DNA of 41,915 nucleotides from Loktanella fryxellensis. GTDB lineage: Bacteria > Pseudomonadota > Alphaproteobacteria > Rhodobacterales > Rhodobacteraceae. Numbering within the stretch: position 1 is the stretch's first letter; each line of letters starts with the position of its first letter. The notes under the pieces were generated by a model. The model saw only the letters and a list, made by a program, of their open reading frames with translations, was not told the DNA's origin and did not search any database. Location: assembly GCF_900110065.1 (NCBI RefSeq), contig NZ_FOCI01000024.1, positions 1-41,915 of the forward strand, in the 5' to 3' direction. Below are positions 32,444 to 41,901 of the stretch, piece by piece. A program made the translations under genes and the position numbers.

Positions 32444-34513
32444 TCAACCGTCGCCGAAACCCTGATCCCGCATGCGCGCAAGGGCGTCGAGTGCATGGCG
32501 TGATTGCAGATCGGATGGAAGCCGTCGTGGGATAGATGCGCAGACCTCCAAGATCTGCTGGTCCTTCGGTGTGAGTCGCTTCCTTTCGCGCCCCCAGAAG
32601 AGGAGGTCTTTCCAAAAATCGGCCCCAAGCGTTACAACCTCGGACTGGGCGTTGATGCCTTCAGTCATTGCCTTCTTGGCCTTTTCGTCGCGTTTTGCGG
32701 TTCGAGCTGTTTCCACCAGCGTCAAACAGGTTTCGAAGTCGTCATCATAGGCTAGCGTGCGGCCTTTCATGCCGTTCCAGCACGCCTGCTGTTTCGCCCA
32801 TTCCGACATGTTGCGGACGCCGGCCGGAGGGTGAGTGATCACATCATGAGCTTCTGCTGCGGCAAGAAGAAGTGCACGCTGCATTGCCTCTGGCACAGAT
32901 TGCCGTCGCCAAATGGCATCCAGATCGAGGACCTGTTTCTCGCCGTTAGCGTCATGGAACAGTTTGGCCATTGAATAGGTGACGATGTTTGCGCGGTAGC
33001 CGCCTTCGTACCACGGTTGCTTCGGAACCTCGGTCTCCAGCCAGCGAAAGACGATCGCCTTGGAAATCAGCCGCCGATACCAAAGTTCGTCGTATTTCGT
33101 GTCACTCTTCGCCCAAGCCTCGCCAATCTCTTTCGCGAATTCTGCAAAGTTCTTCTGTGCGCCGCGCGACACGATATGGGGCTGGCCCGCGGCCGAAAAC
33201 TCGAACTTTGCAAGATCGGTCTTGCTGAAAAGCTGTGCCTTGGGAAATTCAATGTCAAAGCTCGTCTGAGCCTTGCCCTTCACCTTCGGTCGCGCATTGA
33301 TGAACTGCCCACGTGAACGCTCATAGAACCATTTGCTGTCATGACGTTCACCGTCGCGGGCTGTGAAGATGACATCGCGTGAGAATTGCTCCATCCGGAT
33401 GTGGAACGGGTGGTTGGCGAAGAAGTCGGCCGCGTTCACCTTGTTCTGCGTGTTGGCATACTCCGAGATTTTAGGCACGATTTCTTCAGACTTGGCCGGG
33501 GACACAACGGTCAGTTTCATCTGAACAAAGACCTGCGCGAGTTGGTCCTTGGCTGATTTCAGACCACTGTGAATCGATCCTGTGGTCTGTGCGCCATTCA
33601 CGATTTGCAGGTTGCTGATCGATGCGATTGCCAATCCGTCAGCGGTTCGGACGCATAATACCTCGTCTGCTGTCGCTGAAAGGCCGTTGTTGTAGGGGAA
33701 GAAGAGCTCGGGTTCATCCTTGATCGTCTTCTGGATGCCCTTGTTCGTCTTCGCTCGCGCCTGAAGGAAAGACCGCACATTTGCCTCGAGCAGGCGCGCG
33801 CCCCAACGGTCGTAAATCGCGGCCAATTGCTCCCCTGGCACAATCAACAGGTAGCTTTCCAACGCAGCGCCGGTCTGCGAAGCCTTGAGCGCTGGTAGAG
33901 GTGCGCCAAAGTCCGTGGCAAAGTCGATGACCATGTTCTCGCGCGCCTGACCAGAGCGGTCAAAGCGCTCAAAACGTGCCAGATCCCACACCGACCAGGT
34001 TATCGGCACCTCGCCCAAGTCAGCCAACTTCACCGTGTCGTCCCGGCCGATGTACTGGCGGTTTGAAATCAGGATCAGCTTGACCTTGGTAACCTGAGAC
34101 CATGTCGCAATGATCAGGTCGGAAACCTGAAACGCCGGGTTCGCCTCGTTTAGTGCGTCACGAAAGTCTTCGGTCTTTGCCTTCTTCAAGAAACGGATCA
34201 GCGGGTTGAGGATCGGAGGCACATCGCCCTTGCCGAAGGTCTGAACCTCTTCACTGTCAGCGAAATCGCAAATGATCAGGCCGAGGACCCCTTCGCTGTC
34301 GCGTGGGTCGCCTGCGTAACCATCGATACGAAGTTTGTGACCGCCATCGCCGCTCTGGTAATATGCGCGATCAGCCACTTCCAGTTCGCCCGCTTCGGTC
34401 AATCGCTCGGTCATCCGGTCGAAAAACGCCTCGACCGGGAAAACACCACTGGCATCAGCTTCGCGGCGAATGTCTGCCATGAGGCTCTGATGGTACTCGT
34501 CAAGTTCGGTCAC
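32444..34513 (-). CDS. AIPR family abortive-infection protein
   Basis: A 689-residue protein of the AIPR (abortive infection phage resistance) family. The core LFFPYNNGLSATADEV, then LQIVNGAQTTGSIHSGLK and ISEYANTQNKVNAADFFANHPFH, is diagnostic. Starts with GTG at 34513, overlapping the stop of the PD-(D/E)XK gene (GTGA), with AGAGGTG upstream. It is the last gene of the five-gene defence operon. AIPR proteins are found with MORC/Z1 type restriction modules, and some have been linked to abortive infection; the biochemical activity is not established by sequence. The end QSRHALDALARMRDQGFGDG appears complete. Confidence 0.88.
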   Translation of the reverse strand: MTELDEYHQSLMADIRREADASGVFPVEAFFDRMTERLTEAGELEVADRAYYQSGDGGHKLRIDGYAGDPRDSEGVLGLIICDFADSEEVQTFGKGDVPPILNPLIRFLKKAKTEDFRDALNEANPAFQVSDLIIATWSQVTKVKLILISNRQYIGRDDTVKLADLGEVPITWSVWDLARFERFDRSGQARENMVIDFATDFGAPLPALKASQTGAALESYLLIVPGEQLAAIYDRWGARLLEANVRSFLQARAKTNKGIQKTIKDEPELFFPYNNGLSATADEVLCVRTADGLAIASISNLQIVNGAQTTGSIHSGLKSAKDQLAQVFVQMKLTVVSPAKSEEIVPKISEYANTQNKVNAADFFANHPFHIRMEQFSRDVIFTARDGERHDSKWFYERSRGQFINARPKVKGKAQTSFDIEFPKAQLFSKTDLAKFEFSAAGQPHIVSRGAQKNFAEFAKEIGEAWAKSDTKYDELWYRRLISKAIVFRWLETEVPKQPWYEGGYRANIVTYSMAKLFHDANGEKQVLDLDAIWRRQSVPEAMQRALLLAAAEAHDVITHPPAGVRNMSEWAKQQACWNGMKGRTLAYDDDFETCLTLVETARTAKRDEKAKKAMTEGINAQSEVVTLGADFWKDLLFWGRERKRLTPKDQQILEVCASIPRRLPSDLQSRHALDALARMRDQGFGDG

Positions 34514-35484
34514 GGTTGCACCTCTTCGATCAGGTTAGCCTGTACATCGGCCCAGTCGGTTCGAAATGGAGCGCAGGCAGATAGCGCAAGGGAATAGGAC
34601 ACGGTAGAAACGCCGAGTGGCACTGGGGCCGAGATGCGTGGGAAACCTTCTGAAATGGTGTGAAAGACTGGGGCGGAAACGATCCAGCGCCATGCTGAAT
34701 AGTCGTGCAGACAGTCGTACCCAACATCGGCAAGGTGCAGATCCCAATCCATGATGGTTGAAGGCTCTGTCCTCTCGAGAAGGTCAGTGACTTCGGCCAC
34801 GTGTTCGGTCAGCGTTTTGCCATGAGGCTGCTGTACCTTGTCGACAGCCAAGACAGCCAACCATAGGCGACGATCAGGCACATCAGCCAACTGATGCTCA
34901 TTCGTTATTTTCACGAAAGGCTGGGACGCGCCGCGACGGGCTTTGACCTCGATGCAGTCGGCCTTGAGTTCAAAATCTTTCGGTGCGCCCGAGGGCCCAG
35001 TCCATGCGGTGAGGGCAGGTTTGGGGCCGAGATTGGCGATCAGAAGTTTCAGGACCTCGATTTCCCCAATCAAGCCCTTCTGTGCTTCCTCCGACAGAAC
35101 CTCGAGCTTTCCGCCGCGCAGCAGATAGTGCCAGCGGAAGGTCCGCCCGATGGCGCGCTCCAGCGCTTCCGCTTCGGTCTCTGCAAGTTCACCGGCCGCC
35201 ATGACGTCGCGACAAAGAGTTTCGAACAGCTCCATCTGGGCGTTATCCTTCAACCGAATGTAAAGGATGGGGCCGCCCGGCAAGGTCTGGAACCTGATTT
35301 CGAGGTTCTTCAGTTTGGGCAGGTCGGGAACCGGTTTCGGTAAGTCGGTCAGCTGAAGCAGAAGACAGACGTCAGCGCGGGGCATCACAGCCCAGAACCA
35401 GTTCCAGCGTGCGGCGGCACCGACCCGCCTTGTGTCTGTCTTTCCGGCCTCGAGGCCAGACCATGGCGTGTCAGTCGGTATCAC
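34510..35484 (-). CDS. PD-(D/E)XK motif protein (DUF4420), putative nuclease
   Basis: A 324-residue protein with nuclease-type motifs: GLIGE (Glu141), KDFE (Asp170) and IEVKAR (Glu179, Lys181), the PD-(D/E)XK signature of restriction endonucleases. The GTG at 35484 has AGGAGG seven bases upstream and lies 14 bases inside the 3' end of the Z1 gene; the much longer open frame upstream of it is not real. It is the likely DNA-cutting part of the system. Family members sit next to Z1 helicase and GHKL ATPase genes. Confidence 0.85.
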   Translation of the reverse strand: MIPTDTPWSGLEAGKTDTRRVGAAARWNWFWAVMPRADVCLLLQLTDLPKPVPDLPKLKNLEIRFQTLPGGPILYIRLKDNAQMELFETLCRDVMAAGELAETEAEALERAIGRTFRWHYLLRGGKLEVLSEEAQKGLIGEIEVLKLLIANLGPKPALTAWTGPSGAPKDFELKADCIEVKARRGASQPFVKITNEHQLADVPDRRLWLAVLAVDKVQQPHGKTLTEHVAEVTDLLERTEPSTIMDWDLHLADVGYDCLHDYSAWRWIVSAPVFHTISEGFPRISAPVPLGVSTVSYSLALSACAPFRTDWADVQANLIEEVQP

Positions 35485-38194
35485 CGAGCGCCTCCTCTTC
35501 GATTTCCTCTTCGCCGAACATCTCGCGCATGCGGATAGTGTTGACGATGTATTCCACGGTGCCACCTTCAATCTCGCTCCTTGGGAAAGAGATTGTCCAA
35601 GCCAAGAGGTTGCCCTGCGGCAACAGACTTTGCAGGTCATCGGGTGCGTCCGGTGAGACAAAGCGAAGGATCAGCAACGGCCGCGTCCTGACGTACCTGA
35701 AGAAACGATCGGGCAGGGAACTGGGCGTTTTACTCTCAGGATATTCACGGTGGAATTCGACTTCAGCGCTGGCAAGTTCCTCCGGCCCCAACCCTTCTTT
35801 CTCATCCCCGGGCGATCCGACACGGCGGCTCGTACCGCTGATTGCCAGCACACCCTGACGTAGATCGGCCGCACCAACCGATCGGTCAAACGGCTTCATT
35901 GGGCCATTTCCCAAACTGTCCGCGCCAACATCATCCTTCTGGGCGCTTGCAAACAGGATGTCCCATGTCCGCAATTCGCTCTCACCGCGGGCGTCGATAT
36001 AGTCGTTCATCAGGCGGGGGTCCGTCAGTGGATCGGTCGGATCGGTCCGAAACACCCCCAGAAACTCACGCACGAGGTCAACCGGAACGGATTTGAACAG
36101 CGCCCCCCGCGATCGGTCTTCGCCCCCCAAACCCAGCTTCAAGATTTCTGCGGCAAGCCGTTCTCCCGCTTTTCGGTTGCGGTCAAGCTGGTCGTGATCT
36201 GCCCGGATGCGGGTGGTTTCAACCAGTTTGTTGGCAAGACCCACGCGGACAGGAAATTCCTTACCCGTGCCCATCTTGTTCCGTGCCGTGACAATCAGCG
36301 ATTCGGGATGGCTGCGCACAGCCAGCCCGAACTGCTCGGGCGTCGCCTTGGCCAGTTCCATGCGTTTCAGCTGGGCCTGCAGGTCGTCCATCGCCTCGTG
36401 AATGTGTGCGTACCAGCCCACCCCATCTGCCGGAATCCAGACGCGGCACAGGTCCTCGTAGCCGGGGCGATAGCCGAACCAGCGGCCCATCTGCATCAGC
36501 GTGTCATACATGATCGAGTTGCGCAGGAAGTAGCTAACCGTGAGCCCTTCCAGCGTCAGGCCGCGCGACAAGGAGAAGCCGCCAACCGCGATGATGGTCA
36601 CCCCGTGTTCGCCTCCTTGGTCGTAGTCAAGCGCCTGAGAGCGTTTTGAGGCGTTCACTTCAACCACACGGGCAGCAACCAGAACTTCATGCAGTCGTGG
36701 TTGCACATCGGCCCAGTCAGCCTCTTTTGCGTACTCCTGCTGCCAAACCGAATGCAGCGCCGCTATTTCGGGATTGTTCAGTGCCGCCCGGCCCTTGCCA
36801 GCCTCGACAGCCACAGCGTCACGGATGCGGCCAACTATATCAGCCACCTGCGACCTTAAACGCCCCTGCACATCGGTGAAACGCGAGGCATTGATCAGCA
36901 TCGAGGCATGCGCAGCCTGCTGGCCCCGCGCGTTACGGATCGCCCGCGAAACGATGAAGGCACGCACCGCCTGCACCAGACTGCCAGGCAGCACATCGAC
37001 CGGATGGTCGATCTTGTGCTTCATCGGGAAGATGTCCTCATTGTCTTCGATCAGACGAATGTGGCGGTCGCGGGCGTCCAGAAATACCTTTTGTGCTCCG
37101 AAATAGTTGGACGGCGCATCAAGGCCGATGATGAAATGGCGCGGAAACAGATCCTGCCTCAACGCGTCGTCGTCGGTGTCGGGATCGATGAAGATGTTGG
37201 CAAAGGGCGTGGCGGTATAGCCAACATAGCAGCTGCGGTGGAAAATCGACAAAAGCTCGCGGATCTGGCCGTTGATCCTCGTGACCTCGTCGCGTGCATA
37301 AGCCGTGTTGATCGATGCATTGTCCGCTTCATCGTCGATGACCAGCATGGGCTGGTTGACCATCTGCGTCCCTTGCTGGACCGAATGCTCCTTCAGCCAT
37401 TCCAGCAAGTTCTTCAATGTGCTGGAGTTCTTCTTGATGACCAGAACAACCGGTACGTTGTATTGCCCGATCTGGCTGGTGTTGGTAGTGGCAGTCGCCT
37501 TGTTGAAATCGCGCAGCGTGTTGGTAAGTGAAACCGGGAATTCGCGCTGGTCGAATTGTCCCACACCGATAAGCTTCTGGCGCTGGGCTTTGTTGACATG
37601 GGCGAGCCGACCGGTATCTCGACCGATGAAGCCCTCGTCGATACGGGCCTGTGTCTGGTTGCGCAGATTGTTGTGGATGCCCGCGATCACCACGATCAGG
37701 CGATAGCCAGCGTCTGCCGCCTTGCAGATGAGACCTGTATAGTTCTGTGTTTTCCCGCTCTGGACGTGCCCGACGACCATGCCTCGGCGGCTCCACGCAC
37801 TGGTGTTGTTCGGGTCGCCAAGCCGGTCGAGAACCTTGTCTGTCACTTCATCTGTTGCGTTGACGACAGACTTAGGCAGACCTTTCAGGTTCAACAACTG
37901 GCGGTACCTACCCCAGTAAAAGTCACCAACCTCGCCATTGATCCGCGCGTCGTGCAGCCAAGGGCGAAAATCCTTTGCGTCTACAATGGCGCCGAGGCCC
38001 ATGCTGATGCCGTACTTTTCCTCGATCAGACGGGCGAGCTCTTCCGCTTCACTGTTTTCGACCTGTCCCGCAAACATGGGCGTGCTGCGCAGTTGCGTGA
38101 TGATGTCGCGGATTGACTGTGCGGTATGGGGCGCAGGTTGCGACGCCATGTACATGGACGTCATGCCTTCAAGGCTGCTCAGGAGGGGCTTCAC
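35471..38194 (-). CDS. Z1-domain superfamily II helicase/ATPase
   Basis: A 907-residue protein. Walker A GHVQSGKT (residues 142-149), DEAD-type motif II IDDEAD (287-291), motif III YTATP (327-330) and a motif V/VI region GGFSLSRGLTLEGL...MGRWFGYRPGY characterise the Z1 family of SF2 ATPases. The GTG at 38194 has AAGGAAG upstream and overlaps the stop of the GHKL ATPase gene (GTGA). It probably translocates on or remodels DNA to license cutting by its partner nuclease. The C-terminal 250 residues have no recognised motif; the end is strongly acidic (EEEIEEEALGD). Confidence 0.9.
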   Translation of the reverse strand: MKPLLSSLEGMTSMYMASQPAPHTAQSIRDIITQLRSTPMFAGQVENSEAEELARLIEEKYGISMGLGAIVDAKDFRPWLHDARINGEVGDFYWGRYRQLLNLKGLPKSVVNATDEVTDKVLDRLGDPNNTSAWSRRGMVVGHVQSGKTQNYTGLICKAADAGYRLIVVIAGIHNNLRNQTQARIDEGFIGRDTGRLAHVNKAQRQKLIGVGQFDQREFPVSLTNTLRDFNKATATTNTSQIGQYNVPVVLVIKKNSSTLKNLLEWLKEHSVQQGTQMVNQPMLVIDDEADNASINTAYARDEVTRINGQIRELLSIFHRSCYVGYTATPFANIFIDPDTDDDALRQDLFPRHFIIGLDAPSNYFGAQKVFLDARDRHIRLIEDNEDIFPMKHKIDHPVDVLPGSLVQAVRAFIVSRAIRNARGQQAAHASMLINASRFTDVQGRLRSQVADIVGRIRDAVAVEAGKGRAALNNPEIAALHSVWQQEYAKEADWADVQPRLHEVLVAARVVEVNASKRSQALDYDQGGEHGVTIIAVGGFSLSRGLTLEGLTVSYFLRNSIMYDTLMQMGRWFGYRPGYEDLCRVWIPADGVGWYAHIHEAMDDLQAQLKRMELAKATPEQFGLAVRSHPESLIVTARNKMGTGKEFPVRVGLANKLVETTRIRADHDQLDRNRKAGERLAAEILKLGLGGEDRSRGALFKSVPVDLVREFLGVFRTDPTDPLTDPRLMNDYIDARGESELRTWDILFASAQKDDVGADSLGNGPMKPFDRSVGAADLRQGVLAISGTSRRVGSPGDEKEGLGPEELASAEVEFHREYPESKTPSSLPDRFFRYVRTRPLLILRFVSPDAPDDLQSLLPQGNLLAWTISFPRSEIEGGTVEYIVNTIRMREMFGEEEIEEEALGDTD

Positions 38195-39684
38195 TTGTCT
38201 TCCTTCGTCTGAATCGTTGCCGCGATGATGCGCTGGGTGTCTTCCCAAGCCGATCGGAAAGGATCGTTGTCCTTCATCAAGGCAATGATTTCCTTCATGT
38301 CTTTCTTCGCTTTCAGCATGCGTGTCAGAACTGCCTGCACTGCCTGACTCAACGCGTCCTCATCCACGTGGTCTGGGACGATCTGCTCTGCCGTTCCTGC
38401 CATGTCGGCAAAAAGGGTTTCGATGGGCAGCGATGCCCCGACGAGAGAGACGCAGTTGAAGAAACCGCGCCGCAAATCCGGTGGCAGGCTCTCTGCAAAA
38501 TCTGCAAACGCAGGATGGTCCGCATTCGGTCGATAGCGGATTTGCCCGTCGGCTTGAATCCTGTGCCACATCGGAAGTCGTTCATGATCGACCAGCTTCT
38601 GACCGCGCTTGCTGTAGGTGCGCTTGGATCCCGCCAGTATGCGTTCGATCACCTTCTTCAGTCGGTCGCGAACGATGGGTGGCAGCTGCGCCGAGGATTT
38701 CTTGACGTCTATCTTCCAGTCGGCGTCCATGCTGTTGGGAATGTCGATCCTTACGCGGGACAGCTTGGTGATTTCGGATTGTCGGCACAGGCCGAACCAT
38801 GCGCCGTGTAGGATCAGCCGCTTGCCGCGGTAGAGATAGAAGCCCTGCGATTTCAGGTGGCCTTCCGGGCCACCGATATCCTCCCAGTCCGCCTTGCTCA
38901 TCTGCTTGTGGTGCGGAAGCGTGAAACTCTGGATTTCAACGTCGCCCCGGATCAAAGTCAGCTTCTCTTCCGGATCCGTGATTGTGGCCGGGTTCTTGCG
39001 GGCAAAGGGATCCAGCGGCTGCAAGAGACGCCCATTCAGCAAGAGGCGGATGGGCTTTGCTTCTTCCATGAACCGATGGAACACGAGGCGGAGATGCCGT
39101 TCAGTTTCAGCGATCCTCTGGTTGATGACTTCGGCGCGTTTGGCGGCATTATGGGAATAGCCGCCGGTCAGCCGATCAAGTTTCTGCCAAAGGACGACAG
39201 TACCGGTCGGGCCAAGCTGCTCGACGGCAGGAAGTCCCGCAAGATCATCGGGCAACTGGACAGCCCATTCGTTACGTTCGGCAACATCATCAAGATCCCA
39301 GATGGCGGCAGAGGTCTGGCCGGATTTCCGGGAAATGACAGTCAGTCTTCGGCACTGAGAAAAGCTTGCGCTCTTGAGGCCCAACCCGAAACGTCCAAGG
39401 TCTGGCTCATCTCTGGCTGCGAGGGGATTTCTGCTGCCTGGCCGCATTGCCGCAATCAGTTCATCCTCAGCCATGCCATCGCCGTCATCGACAATGGCGA
39501 TGTAGGGTTCATCGGAATAGGTTTCCGTGATGACCTGAATACGATGTGCGCCTGCAGTAATTGAATTGTCGATAATGTCGGAAATGGCGGTTTCAAGGAA
39601 ATACCCGATATCCCGCAGCCCTTCGATCAATGCTGCGGCGTGTGGGGTCGCATCCGCCCGTCTTGAAACAACAATTTCTGCCAT
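38191..39684 (-). CDS. MutL/MORC-like GHKL ATPase
   Basis: A 497-residue protein with a Bergerat ATPase fold: motif I ETAISDIIDNS (Glu31, Asp39, Asn40), motif II DDGDGM (66-71) and motif III GRFGLGLKS (97-105). It belongs with the bacterial MutL-like ATPases of restriction operons from which eukaryotic MORC proteins were proposed to derive. AAGGG lies seven bases before the ATG. ATP-driven N-terminal dimerisation would make it a clamp or sensor on DNA. It follows the methyltransferase gene by 84 bases and overlaps the Z1 gene. Confidence 0.88.
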   Translation of the reverse strand: MAEIVVSRRADATPHAAALIEGLRDIGYFLETAISDIIDNSITAGAHRIQVITETYSDEPYIAIVDDGDGMAEDELIAAMRPGSRNPLAARDEPDLGRFGLGLKSASFSQCRRLTVISRKSGQTSAAIWDLDDVAERNEWAVQLPDDLAGLPAVEQLGPTGTVVLWQKLDRLTGGYSHNAAKRAEVINQRIAETERHLRLVFHRFMEEAKPIRLLLNGRLLQPLDPFARKNPATITDPEEKLTLIRGDVEIQSFTLPHHKQMSKADWEDIGGPEGHLKSQGFYLYRGKRLILHGAWFGLCRQSEITKLSRVRIDIPNSMDADWKIDVKKSSAQLPPIVRDRLKKVIERILAGSKRTYSKRGQKLVDHERLPMWHRIQADGQIRYRPNADHPAFADFAESLPPDLRRGFFNCVSLVGASLPIETLFADMAGTAEQIVPDHVDEDALSQAVQAVLTRMLKAKKDMKEIIALMKDNDPFRSAWEDTQRIIAATIQTKEDK

Positions 39685-39768
39685 GTTAACCCTTGGTGGA
39701 GCGACTGTGATCTACATTGGCGGGAACACATCGACGTTACAAGCCACGCAGAGCGGTCAAACTGGCCC

Positions 39769-41322
39769 TCAAGTCGTATGGGTGTCCGCTTTTGTCAGGG
39801 ATGCGTGGATCAACGCTGCGATCTGCCGCGCGAGGAACGGTGGGACTGCGTTGCCAACCTGGACGTACTGCTGCGTCCGATTGCCGAGGAACAGGTAGTC
39901 GTCCGGGAAGGTCTGCAGTCGGGCGGCTTCGCGCACTGTCAGGCTGCGACACTGCGCAGGGTCTGGATGGATGAAGTAGTGCCCGTCTTTGGAGATGTGG
40001 CTGGTCACGGTTGTTGCAGCCTCATGGGCCAACTGAACCCGGAAACGGTCGCTGAAGATACCGCTGTGCCAGTTCTTGTGATCGGGGCTTAGCGCGAGGG
40101 GAAAATCTGCCGCCTTCGGGCTGTACCGGCGCTGATCCCCGAAGACCCCCGCGAATAGGTAGCGACCGAGATCTGACGCCATGTGCCCACGCGTTTCGTG
40201 CTGGGCGAGGGCCTGCAGTTCCGGTCGTTCGAGCCAACGCATCAGTTCGTCGTTAGAGGTCCCGTACCCAACAGGCAGGCTTCTTCCAGAGCGTTGAGTG
40301 TATGCGCCACTTTTCACATGCATTGCCGCTGCGAGGAATGCCTGCCGGAGTGTGTCATCCTCCTTGACCTTGTAGACCCTGGCGAGAAACTTTGCGGCGT
40401 CGACGACCTCACGCTTCCAAGCCACCGGATCGTCCGGGCTTCGGCTGATACCACTGCGCAAGGGCGGCATGTTGCCAATCGTATCGCTGACTGTGCGTCT
40501 GGAGCCAGAAACGGTAATACTTGTGCCTGATAGTCGGTGGGCCAAATCTGACCTGACACCGACGATGATGACCCGATGGCGGCGCTGTGGCACCCCAAAG
40601 TCCTCGGCGCGCACGATGAAGTCGGACGGCTTGTTCGGTTCCTGCAGCGTTGCCTTGCCGTCTGAAAGACGGATCGCCCGGAGTTCATAGTGATGCGCAT
40701 GCCCGGTGCCGAGCGAGGTCAAATCCTCCATCAGCATCTCGAAGACCATCCGGCTTTCGATTGTCGATGACAGCATGCCCTTAACGTTTTCCATCACGAA
40801 GGCAGCAGGGCGCAGTCGGTCCAGCACGCGAATGTACTCGCGGAAAAGATAGTGCCGCGCGTCCTCTTCGGGCACATATCCGATCTTTCCGTTGGCACGT
40901 GCACGACCGACCAAGGAATAGGCTTGGCAGGGAGGGCCGCCGATCAGGACCGTGTCGTCGAAGTCCTGTCTCAGTCGGGCGACGACGCTGTCGATTGCTT
41001 CGGCGGCAGGCTCGGTACCCAGTTCAAGGCAACGTGCCTCACTTATGGCGTGATCCCACGAAGTTTCATCAATCTTAGACCAGTCCGGTTCGGCTGACTG
41101 GCCAGAATGGAAATCGATATAGGCCTTCGGCAAAGCCCCATGCTTTTGGGTGTAAGCGCGAACAAATGCGCGCAGGGTCAACGTTCTGTGCGCTGATGTC
41201 TCTTTTTCAACCGAAATACCGATTTGAAACGGAGAATGATCGCCAACACGCAGCGAAGCAAAACCCTCGCCCAATCCACCAGGCCCGGCAAACAGATCGA
41301 CTATGCCGAAAGTCTCTGGCAA
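39769..41322 (-). CDS. dcm: DNA (cytosine-5) methyltransferase
   Basis: A 517-residue C5 methyltransferase with motif I VDLFAGPGGLGEGF, motif IV GGPPCQAYS (catalytic Cys132), motif VI ENVKGM (Glu178), motif VIII QRRHRVIIVG and motif X QVGNAVPPFLARQIA in the standard order. The start is a TTG at 41322 with AGAGGA at suitable distance. It is the first gene of the leftward defence operon and faces vsr, 67 bases away. It would protect self DNA by methylating a site I cannot predict; the recognition domain lies between motifs VIII and IX (about residues 270-420). Confidence 0.93.
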   Translation of the reverse strand: MPETFGIVDLFAGPGGLGEGFASLRVGDHSPFQIGISVEKETSAHRTLTLRAFVRAYTQKHGALPKAYIDFHSGQSAEPDWSKIDETSWDHAISEARCLELGTEPAAEAIDSVVARLRQDFDDTVLIGGPPCQAYSLVGRARANGKIGYVPEEDARHYLFREYIRVLDRLRPAAFVMENVKGMLSSTIESRMVFEMLMEDLTSLGTGHAHHYELRAIRLSDGKATLQEPNKPSDFIVRAEDFGVPQRRHRVIIVGVRSDLAHRLSGTSITVSGSRRTVSDTIGNMPPLRSGISRSPDDPVAWKREVVDAAKFLARVYKVKEDDTLRQAFLAAAMHVKSGAYTQRSGRSLPVGYGTSNDELMRWLERPELQALAQHETRGHMASDLGRYLFAGVFGDQRRYSPKAADFPLALSPDHKNWHSGIFSDRFRVQLAHEAATTVTSHISKDGHYFIHPDPAQCRSLTVREAARLQTFPDDYLFLGNRTQQYVQVGNAVPPFLARQIAALIHASLTKADTHTT

Positions 41323-41389
41323 ATCAGTGTCCTCTCGAATTCAGATCACTGGCTGTATACTAGGTCCGACAGATGAAGCCAGGAGGCAA
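41323..41389. promoter_or_regulatory. Divergent promoter region of dcm and vsr
   Basis: A 67-base gap between divergent genes, so it must hold or overlap both promoters. TATACT at 41356-41361 is a fair -10 candidate toward vsr and overlaps the palindrome GTATAC, but no good -35 is seen. Methylation feedback on this region is possible but not shown. Confidence 0.4.
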
Positions 41390-41851
41390 ATGATCGACAT
41401 CGTCGACAGTCAGGCCCGCTCCCGCATGATGTCCGGGATCCGTGGAAAGAACACGAAGCCCGAACTGGCGCTGCGTCGTTCCTTGCATGCGCTCGGCTTT
41501 CGTTATCGCCTGCACCCGAAGGGCATTCCCGGCAAGCCGGACATCATGATGCCGAAGTACCGCGCAGTCATCTTTGTACATGGTTGCTTCTGGCATCGCC
41601 ACGCAGGCTGCCGCTATGCCACAGTTCCAGCGACACGCCCGGAGTTCTGGATGACCAAGTTCGATGCAAATGTAGTGCGAGACTCGGCAGTTCAGTCCGC
41701 TCTTCGGGAGGCGGGCTGGCGGGTCGGAACAGTCTGGGAGTGCGCCCTGCGGACCGAGACATCCATTGCGCAAACACGGGAGATGGTGGCGGCATGGCTT
41801 CATGGCACTGACGCTGTGCTTGAAGGTATCCGTCCGGTTGTCCCGCTCTGA
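41390..41851 (+). CDS. vsr: Very short patch repair endonuclease
   Basis: A 153-residue Vsr protein. The catalytic residues known from E. coli Vsr fall at the same numbers: Glu25 (KPELALRR), Asp51 (GKPDIMM) and His69 (CFWHRH). Zinc ligands Cys66, His71, Cys74 and Cys118 are present. It nicks 5' of the T in T:G mismatches formed when 5-methylcytosine deaminates at sites of the partner methyltransferase. The ATG at 41390 has AGGAGG close upstream; an in-frame ATG at 41303 would add 29 unlikely residues. It is divergent from dcm. Confidence 0.93.
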   Translation: MIDIVDSQARSRMMSGIRGKNTKPELALRRSLHALGFRYRLHPKGIPGKPDIMMPKYRAVIFVHGCFWHRHAGCRYATVPATRPEFWMTKFDANVVRDSAVQSALREAGWRVGTVWECALRTETSIAQTREMVAAWLHGTDAVLEGIRPVVPL

Positions 41852-41872
41852 CGACTGGATGGAGTATCAGCT

Positions 41873-41901
41873 AGATGTCCATCATCGATAAATGGACATC
41901 T
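41873..41901. repeat. Inverted repeat downstream of vsr
   Basis: Perfect 10-base inverted repeat AGATGTCCAT (41873-41882) and ATGGACATCT (41892-41901), 9-base loop containing ATCGAT. It is 22 bases after the vsr stop. With only a short T-run it is a poor rho-independent terminator; it could equally be an operator for a gene beyond the window edge. Confidence 0.6.

Noticed and set aside
32145-32615. Open frame on the minus strand covering the repeat patch and the end of the AIPR gene
   Set aside because: It overlaps the AIPR coding sequence in another frame, has low-complexity Arg/Pro content and lacks a good ribosome binding site.
34510-35661. Longer start for the PD-(D/E)XK gene deep inside the Z1 gene
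   Set aside because: The first 59 residues are off-frame Z1 sequence; the GTG at 35484 has a strong AGGAGG and fits operon spacing.
41374-41394. Tiny frame MKPGGK overlapping the vsr start, possible leader peptide
   Set aside because: Six codons with only a weak AGGT upstream; chance occurrence is likely.
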